A DNA stretch of 64,000 nucleotides. Source: Kordia sp045105435 (lineage in GTDB: Bacteria > Bacteroidota > Bacteroidia > Flavobacteriales > Flavobacteriaceae). Positions 60,956 to 64,000 of the stretch are shown here, piece after piece (the stretch's first letter is position 1; each line of letters starts with the position of its first letter). Position numbers and translations under genes: made by a program. A model generated the notes under the pieces. That model made no database searches. It was not told the origin of the DNA and was given only the letters and a program-made list of their open reading frames with translations. Location of the stretch: assembly GCF_045105435.1 (NCBI RefSeq), contig NZ_JBGCDL010000047.1:1-64000 (forward strand). The letters run 5' to 3'.

Positions 60956-61315
60956 ATGAAAAAACATATTTTAGTAGCCGTTATTTTTAGCCTTTTTACA
61001 AGCTTGCTATTCGCTCAAAAAACTAGTACAGACGTGAATGTTGGTGATATTTTTGTTATTGGCGAAGTATACAATGATAATTACAAGCATATTAACTTTC
61101 CGAAAGCAAATCTTATCATAAAAAAAGGAGGAATTGCAACTTATAAACATATTAAAGGCGCCGAAGTTGTTGTAACTTCCGTTGATAAAAAGAAAGATGG
61201 TAGCGTTATGGCAACCATCAAGCTAACTTCTAAGAAGTCTTTTTTTAATAGTCATAAGTTTATAACTGTTGCTATTGATGAAGCTGTTCGCCAAAAAGAA
61301 CTCATTGCAAAGTAA
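60956..61315 (+). CDS. Small secreted protein of unknown function
   Basis: 119 residues with a Sec signal peptide (MKKHILVAVIFSLFTSLLFA, cleavage near 20). The mature part is a ~99-residue all-beta protein with a Lys-rich surface (NVGDIFVIGEVYNDNY, TSVDKKKDGSVMATIKLTSKK). No lipobox and no known family. Monocistronic by spacing. Confidence 0.7.
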   Translation: MKKHILVAVIFSLFTSLLFAQKTSTDVNVGDIFVIGEVYNDNYKHINFPKANLIIKKGGIATYKHIKGAEVVVTSVDKKKDGSVMATIKLTSKKSFFNSHKFITVAIDEAVRQKELIAK

Positions 61316-61395
61316 AAAAGCTTTCTTTATTGTAAATTTCTGTCTCAAGCGTGTTGAGTTTTTTATATTTTACTAAAAAATTCAAAGCTTACGCC

Positions 61396-61403
61396 TATAT
61401 TTG
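61396..61403 (+). promoter_or_regulatory. -7 promoter box immediately before holB
   Basis: TATATTTG ends four bases before the ATG at 61408, so transcription from it would begin at about the start codon, a nearly leaderless mRNA. No -33 TTG at 17-23 bases. Could be chance in AT-rich DNA. Confidence 0.35.
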
Positions 61404-61407
61404 CCAC

Positions 61408-62568
61408 ATGCTTTTCCAAGATATTTTAGGACTTACACATATTAAAAAACATTTGACTTTAAGTGCCGATCGCGGACGCATTCCGCATGCACAACTTTTT
61501 GTTGGTCCCGAAGGTTGTGGTACGCTTCCTATGGCAGTTGCCTACGCGCAGTATGTGTTGTGTAAAAATATTGAGGGAGAAAATGCTGGTGGAAATGAAG
61601 CTTGTAATTTAAAATTGAACAATCTTTCGCATCCCGATTTGCATTTTGCCTTTCCTGTAGCGGGAAATCATAAAGTAAAAAGTCATCCAGTTTCCAAACA
61701 CTTTTTGGAAGAATGGCGACAGTTTGTCAAAGAGCAACCGTATGGAAATTTGTTTGATTGGTATAAAATGCTCGGAATTGATAATAAGCAAGGACAAATT
61801 GGTGTTGATGAAGCGCTAGATGTTGTAAAATCGTTGGCACTAAAATCGTATGAAGGTGGTTATAAAGTGATGATTATTTGGATGGCAGAACGCATGAATA
61901 CAGCTGCCGCAAATAAGTTGTTAAAGCTGATTGAAGAACCGCCAAATGAAACGCTTTTTATTTTAATTGCCGAAGATGAGGAACAGATTATCAATACAAT
62001 TCGTTCGCGTTGTCAAATTTTACATTTTCCGCCTTTGGGCGAACAGGCAATTAAAGAATCGTTGGTTAAAAACTTGAATGTTTCCGAAACTGAAGCCACT
62101 AAAATTGCGCATCAGGCGAATGGAAATTATAATAAAGCCGTTGATTTGGTGCATCAAGATTCGGAAGATTTACTGTTTGAAACTTGGTTTGTTGCTTGGG
62201 TTCGTTCTGCTTTTAAAGCGAAAGGAAACAAAGCGGCAATTCGCGATTTAATTGCTTGGAGCGAAGAAGTTGCCAAAACAGGTCGTGAAACGCAAAAGAA
62301 GTTTTTAGGCTTTTGTTTGAATCTTTTTAGACAAGCATTATTGCAAAATTATACTGCAACTGATTTGGTGTTTTTTGAGCCGCATACCAAAGGTTTCTTT
62401 TTAGAGAAATTTGCGCCTTTTGTGCACGGAAATAATATTTTAGATATTTCTAAAGAGATTCAAGACGCTATTTATCATATTGAACGCAACGGAAATGCTA
62501 AAATCGTTTTGACAGATTTGTCTATTAAGTTGACACGATTATTGCATCGGAAAGACTTGCCGTTGTAG
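61408..62568 (+). CDS. holB: DNA polymerase III subunit delta-prime
   Basis: 386 residues from MLFQDILGLTHIKKHLTL; the open frame begins at 61351 but the first 19 residues are not conserved-looking and cross the promoter box. AAA+ clamp-loader domain: the P-loop reads GPEGCGTLPMAVAYAQ (~34-49), where the Walker A Lys is missing, as in delta-prime subunits that do not hydrolyse ATP. Also ERMNTAAANKLLKLIEEPP (~168-186) and TIRSRCQILHFPPL (~211-224; SRC motif). C-terminal collar domain ~230-385. Assembles the sliding-clamp loader. Confidence 0.93.
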   Translation: MLFQDILGLTHIKKHLTLSADRGRIPHAQLFVGPEGCGTLPMAVAYAQYVLCKNIEGENAGGNEACNLKLNNLSHPDLHFAFPVAGNHKVKSHPVSKHFLEEWRQFVKEQPYGNLFDWYKMLGIDNKQGQIGVDEALDVVKSLALKSYEGGYKVMIIWMAERMNTAAANKLLKLIEEPPNETLFILIAEDEEQIINTIRSRCQILHFPPLGEQAIKESLVKNLNVSETEATKIAHQANGNYNKAVDLVHQDSEDLLFETWFVAWVRSAFKAKGNKAAIRDLIAWSEEVAKTGRETQKKFLGFCLNLFRQALLQNYTATDLVFFEPHTKGFFLEKFAPFVHGNNILDISKEIQDAIYHIERNGNAKIVLTDLSIKLTRLLHRKDLPL

Positions 62569-62639
62569 TATGTTCTTTTTGATTTGTAAGAACACCAAAA
62601 TCTCTTTTGTTGTAGTACTTTAAACTTACCGTTCTGGGA

Positions 62640-63116
62640 ATGAAAAACACTATAAAATTTAATAAATCCAACCCATTAACAGATGTTGATATAGCGGAAA
62701 TTGAAAATTTTACTGGTTTTAACTTACCGAAGGAAATTAAGAGCTTTTTAAAAAAGTATGCAGACTCAACAATAATGTTTGACCATGAAAATTATTGTAT
62801 TATAGATTTAATCTTTACAGATGGATTGAAAACTAATGATGGACTTCAAAAAGTAGATTCATTAAATTCTATTAAAGAAAAATGGAAATACCGTGATTAC
62901 TTGCATGAGTTTCAGCGTGACTTCCAAGTAAGTAATGATTTTGTAGAATCAAGTCAATTATTTCCTTTGATTGAAACGCACTTAGGTTGCCAAATATATG
63001 TATCGATTGGAGGAAATCACCTTGGAAAAATTTTTCATGTGGATAATGGAGACTTCGGATTTTGTCATCTAGCAAATTCCTTAGATGAATTTTTAGATAA
63101 ATGCTATCCTGGATAA
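62640..63116 (+). CDS. SMI1/KNR4 (SUKH)-family protein
   Basis: 158 residues. SUKH fold: DIAEIENFTGFNLPKEIKSFLKKY (~18-41), SSQLFPLIETHLGCQIYVSIGG (~100-121) and DNGDFGFCHLANSLDEFLDKCY. Family members are often immunity proteins for polymorphic toxins, but many are stand-alone. No toxin, VgrG or RHS gene is visible in the window. Confidence 0.85.
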   Translation: MKNTIKFNKSNPLTDVDIAEIENFTGFNLPKEIKSFLKKYADSTIMFDHENYCIIDLIFTDGLKTNDGLQKVDSLNSIKEKWKYRDYLHEFQRDFQVSNDFVESSQLFPLIETHLGCQIYVSIGGNHLGKIFHVDNGDFGFCHLANSLDEFLDKCYPG

Positions 63117-63171
63117 ATAAAGGCACAGATTTTAATTGTTAAAAAGCTGATCTTCGATAAATTAGGTTTTC

Positions 63172-64000
63172 CTAAAAATCCACTCTAAATACTAAATTAG
63201 GCGTCATTCCTAAAGAGAATTTATCAACTGTTTCTAGGCGAAATTGTACATTGTCATCTTGGTTTAGAAATGGTCTTATTTCATAATAACGTTCTAACAG
63301 ATTCTTACGATCGTAGATATTAAGTAACGAAAAACCTATTTTTCCTTTCCAATTACTCTTTTTGTCAAAGTTGAATGTGTACGTTCCCGAAAAATCCAAA
63401 CGATGATAGTCAGGAATGCGCGTACTGTTCGTATCTCCAAAAAAGATAAACAAGTCTCCATTGTCTTGCGTTTGAGACGTTACAGGCGTGTATGGCGTTC
63501 CTGTGCGGTAATTCCAACCTAAAGAGAATTTAAAATTGTTGATGGTATACGAATGTGCCCAACGGAAGTAATGGCGAATGTCATAATTTCCAGGAAATGC
63601 AAGTCCGTTGTTGATCAGTGAAAATTCAAAATTATTATCTGTATACGAATAACCCATCCACGTTTGGTAATTGTTAATCGTTTTTTCAATTAAGACATCT
63701 ACTCCGTATATTTTACTGTTTCCTTCTGTAAAAGCTTCTAAAACACTTGTATTTCCAAAGCTTCTGTTGAAAGATGTGAGTCCTGCAATATTTTTGTAAT
63801 ACGTATCTAAATTAACACGCCATCCTTTTTTGTTGAATAAAATTCCTGCGGAAATCTGTTTGCTTTGTAGTATTGGAAATTCATCACCATTTGCAATTGC
63901 CCAAACTTGATTTTCCAATCCGAAGTTTAAGGTATTGAACTCTAATAGTTGATTTACTGCTTGGTGTTTTAATTCGCCCGAAAAATTAACACTAAACGCA
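63172..64000 (-). CDS. TonB-dependent receptor, C-terminal part only
   Basis: 276 residues visible; the 5' end lies beyond the right edge. All beta strands of a porin-like barrel: alternating hydrophobic/aromatic segments such as YQTWMGYSYTDNNFEFS, RHYFRWAHSYTINNFKFSLGWNYRTGTPYTPVT and WKGKIGFSLLNIYDRKNLL, ending in LVFRVDF with the C-terminal Phe needed for BAM insertion. Part of an outer-membrane receptor that takes up large ligands with TonB energy. No SusD-like neighbour is visible. Substrate unknown. Confidence 0.88.
   Translation of the reverse strand, partial: AFSVNFSGELKHQAVNQLLEFNTLNFGLENQVWAIANGDEFPILQSKQISAGILFNKKGWRVNLDTYYKNIAGLTSFNRSFGNTSVLEAFTEGNSKIYGVDVLIEKTINNYQTWMGYSYTDNNFEFSLINNGLAFPGNYDIRHYFRWAHSYTINNFKFSLGWNYRTGTPYTPVTSQTQDNGDLFIFFGDTNSTRIPDYHRLDFSGTYTFNFDKKSNWKGKIGFSLLNIYDRKNLLERYYEIRPFLNQDDNVQFRLETVDKFSLGMTPNLVFRVDF

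Overview
The window is AT-rich chromosomal DNA from a member of the Bacteroidota, almost certainly a marine Flavobacteriaceae. The signs are Bacteroidota-type -7 promoter boxes (TAnnTTTG), family-specific proteins (DUF6341, DUF6427, DUF4837, a DUF6909-like protein), a TonB-dependent receptor, an SdrD-B-repeat surface protein, lipoproteins with Bacteroidota-style lipoboxes, and dispersed flavobacterial palindromic repeats. The genus resembles Kordia, but that is an impression and not something the sequence proves.

Layout. (1) 1-3.2 kb: the 5' part of a large secreted repeat protein, then a membrane protein (DUF6427) divergent from a small membrane protein (DUF6341). (2) 3.2-32.3 kb: a near-continuous minus-strand run of surface-polysaccharide genes that ends in purD. 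Read from its 5' end (right to left) it holds two O-antigen ligase/polymerase-like proteins, a hexapeptide acyltransferase, a Wzx-like flippase, a glycosyltransferase, a second acyltransferase, a Wzy polymerase, a two-domain oxidoreductase, a BNR-like protein with an unknown small partner, a sugar formyltransferase, a heparinase II/III-like protein, a GT4 transferase and a priming sugar transferase. There follow a formyltransferase / PIG-L deacetylase / TauD-like dioxygenase / degenerate aldo-keto reductase group, a bacillosamine-type set (PglC-, PglD-, PglE- and PglF-like), UDP-glucose dehydrogenase, UDP-xylose synthase, a WcaJ-like priming transferase, a GT2 and purD. (3) 32.3-35.5 kb: a lipoprotein and a lone plus-strand beta-helix protein, closed by an elaborate bidirectional terminator. 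(4) 35.5-40.1 kb: a four-gene unit for UDP-ManNAcA (wecB, wecC) and UDP-GalNAcA (TviB- and TviC-like). (5) 40.2-47.2 kb: cysQ, rmlDCAB (dTDP-L-rhamnose), a Wzz-like chain-length protein and a DUF6909-like protein. (6) 47.2-64 kb: mostly housekeeping or envelope genes (GH3, M23 peptidase, tatA, lipoproteins, tex, a DUF4837 lipoprotein, an MltD-like transglycosylase, pgk, a cyclase-like DUF2652 protein, holB, SMI1/KNR4) and the 3' part of a TonB-dependent receptor. Between tex and the DUF4837 gene lies a 1.5 kb gene-free array of two repeat families.

Together regions 2, 4 and 5 make nucleotide sugars (UDP-GlcA, UDP-Xyl, UDP-diNAcBac-type, UDP-ManNAcA, UDP-GalNAcA, dTDP-Rha), prime them on undecaprenyl phosphate (three different priming transferases), extend, flip, polymerise and decorate one or more Wzx/Wzy-type glycans. 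Outer-membrane export (Wza) and the tyrosine kinase (Wzc) are not in the window. The least conventional parts are the deacetylase/formyltransferase/dioxygenase/AKR module (13.6-16.8 kb), the unknown pair beside the second formyltransferase (21.4-22.9 kb), the unsecreted-looking beta-helix protein (33.3-35.3 kb), the repeat array (53.8-55 kb) and the phosphorylase-like DUF6909-like protein. No tRNA, rRNA, CRISPR array, transposase or phage gene was seen.
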